13,643 nt of DNA from DASQDN01 sp035630195 (GTDB lineage: Bacteria > Acidobacteriota > Terriglobia > Bryobacterales > Bryobacteraceae), in the NCBI GenBank assembly GCA_035630195.1, contig DASQLD010000542.1, positions 1-13,643 of the forward strand. Reading direction: 5' to 3'. Every line of letters begins with the position of its first letter. Position 1 is the stretch's first letter. Positions 13,522 through 13,643 of the stretch are shown piece by piece. The position numbers and the translations under genes were made by a program. The notes under the pieces were generated by a model. That model was not told where the DNA came from. It saw nothing but the letters and a program-made list of their open reading frames with translations, and made no database searches.

Positions 13522-13643
13522 TTAGCGGGCCTTAATTGGCTTCCTCGACCACTGAACACCGCGGCTCACTTCCATCACCGCTGTGTAAAAGGCCGTCGCC
13601 GCTTCGAAACCCTTTTCATTCACCCGGACCATTCGCTTAGCCC
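13522..13643 (-). CDS. C-terminus of a probable PadR-family transcriptional regulator, 5'-partial
   Basis: The gene runs off the right edge; only the last 39 codons plus the stop are present. The reading frame (AKRMVRVNEKGFEAATAFY, then VMEVSRGVQW) resembles the end of the winged-helix domain and the start of the last helix in PadR regulators, where a (R)xKRxFRVTxxG string is followed by a helix. The TAA is immediately followed by the ATG of the membrane-protein gene, so the two are almost surely co-transcribed. In Acidobacteria, PadR-type genes are often found directly upstream of membrane-protein genes that they control. The fragment is too short for certainty. Confidence 0.55.
   Translation of the reverse strand, partial: AKRMVRVNEKGFEAATAFYTAVMEVSRGVQWSRKPIKAR

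Noticed and set aside
1..13643. tRNA, rRNA, CRISPR array, insertion sequence or prophage genes
   Set aside because: No cloverleaf, regularly spaced repeats, transposase or phage-like product was found on either strand by reading.

Overview
The window reads like a piece of an acidobacterial chromosome, most probably from the Solibacter/Bryobacter group. The strongest pointer is the first gene. Its last ~190 residues match the uncharacterised C-terminal domain (TIGR03437 type) that is heavily expanded in Candidatus Solibacter. Moderate-to-high GC, secreted PQQ-like beta-propellers and a PadR-like/membrane-protein gene pair fit the same group. Every family call was made by eye from sequence motifs; no database search was run.

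Layout. (1) Positions 1-837 (+) hold the 3' end of a secreted protein gene. It converges with, and overlaps by 32 bp, a small membrane-protein gene (806-1288, -). (2) A 97-bp divergent gap leads to a YflT-like, glycine-zipper stress-type protein (1386-1988, +). A short-leader promoter then precedes a nucleoside-monophosphate-kinase-fold protein that carries a signal peptide (2036-2662, +). (3) A secreted beta-propeller with an inserted EF-hand pair lies on the minus strand (2665-4074). (4) A 44-bp divergent gap opens a tightly coupled five-gene operon (4119-11514, +): an atypical adenylate-forming acid activator without the small C-terminal domain, an aldehyde-dehydrogenase-fold reductase, a GT4 glycosyltransferase, an ABC ATPase and a 10-TM FtsX-type permease. 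All four junctions overlap, by 1, 1, 14 and 4 nt. (5) A convergent minus-strand operon closes the window: the C-terminus of a probable PadR-type regulator (13522-13643), a five-to-six-TM membrane protein (12721-13521) and a second secreted beta-propeller (11516-12724).

The most notable element is the five-gene operon. An ANL-type activator next to an ALDH-fold reductase resembles two-protein carboxylate reductases such as EhpF/EhpG of D-alanylgriseoluteic acid biosynthesis and, more loosely, LuxE/LuxC. Here the pair is coupled to a glycosyltransferase and an FtsX-type ABC transporter, and no phenazine or lux genes are present. The inferred scheme is activation and reduction of an unknown carboxylic acid, glycosylation of it or of a partner molecule, and transport by the ABC pair. 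The two propellers flank this operon in opposite orientation to it.

Several start sites differ from the longest-ORF choice: ATG 5216, TTG 7871, a probable CTG at 8530, and GTG at 12724 on the minus strand. I saw no tRNA, rRNA, CRISPR array, insertion sequence or phage gene. No stretch over 100 bp lacks a gene.
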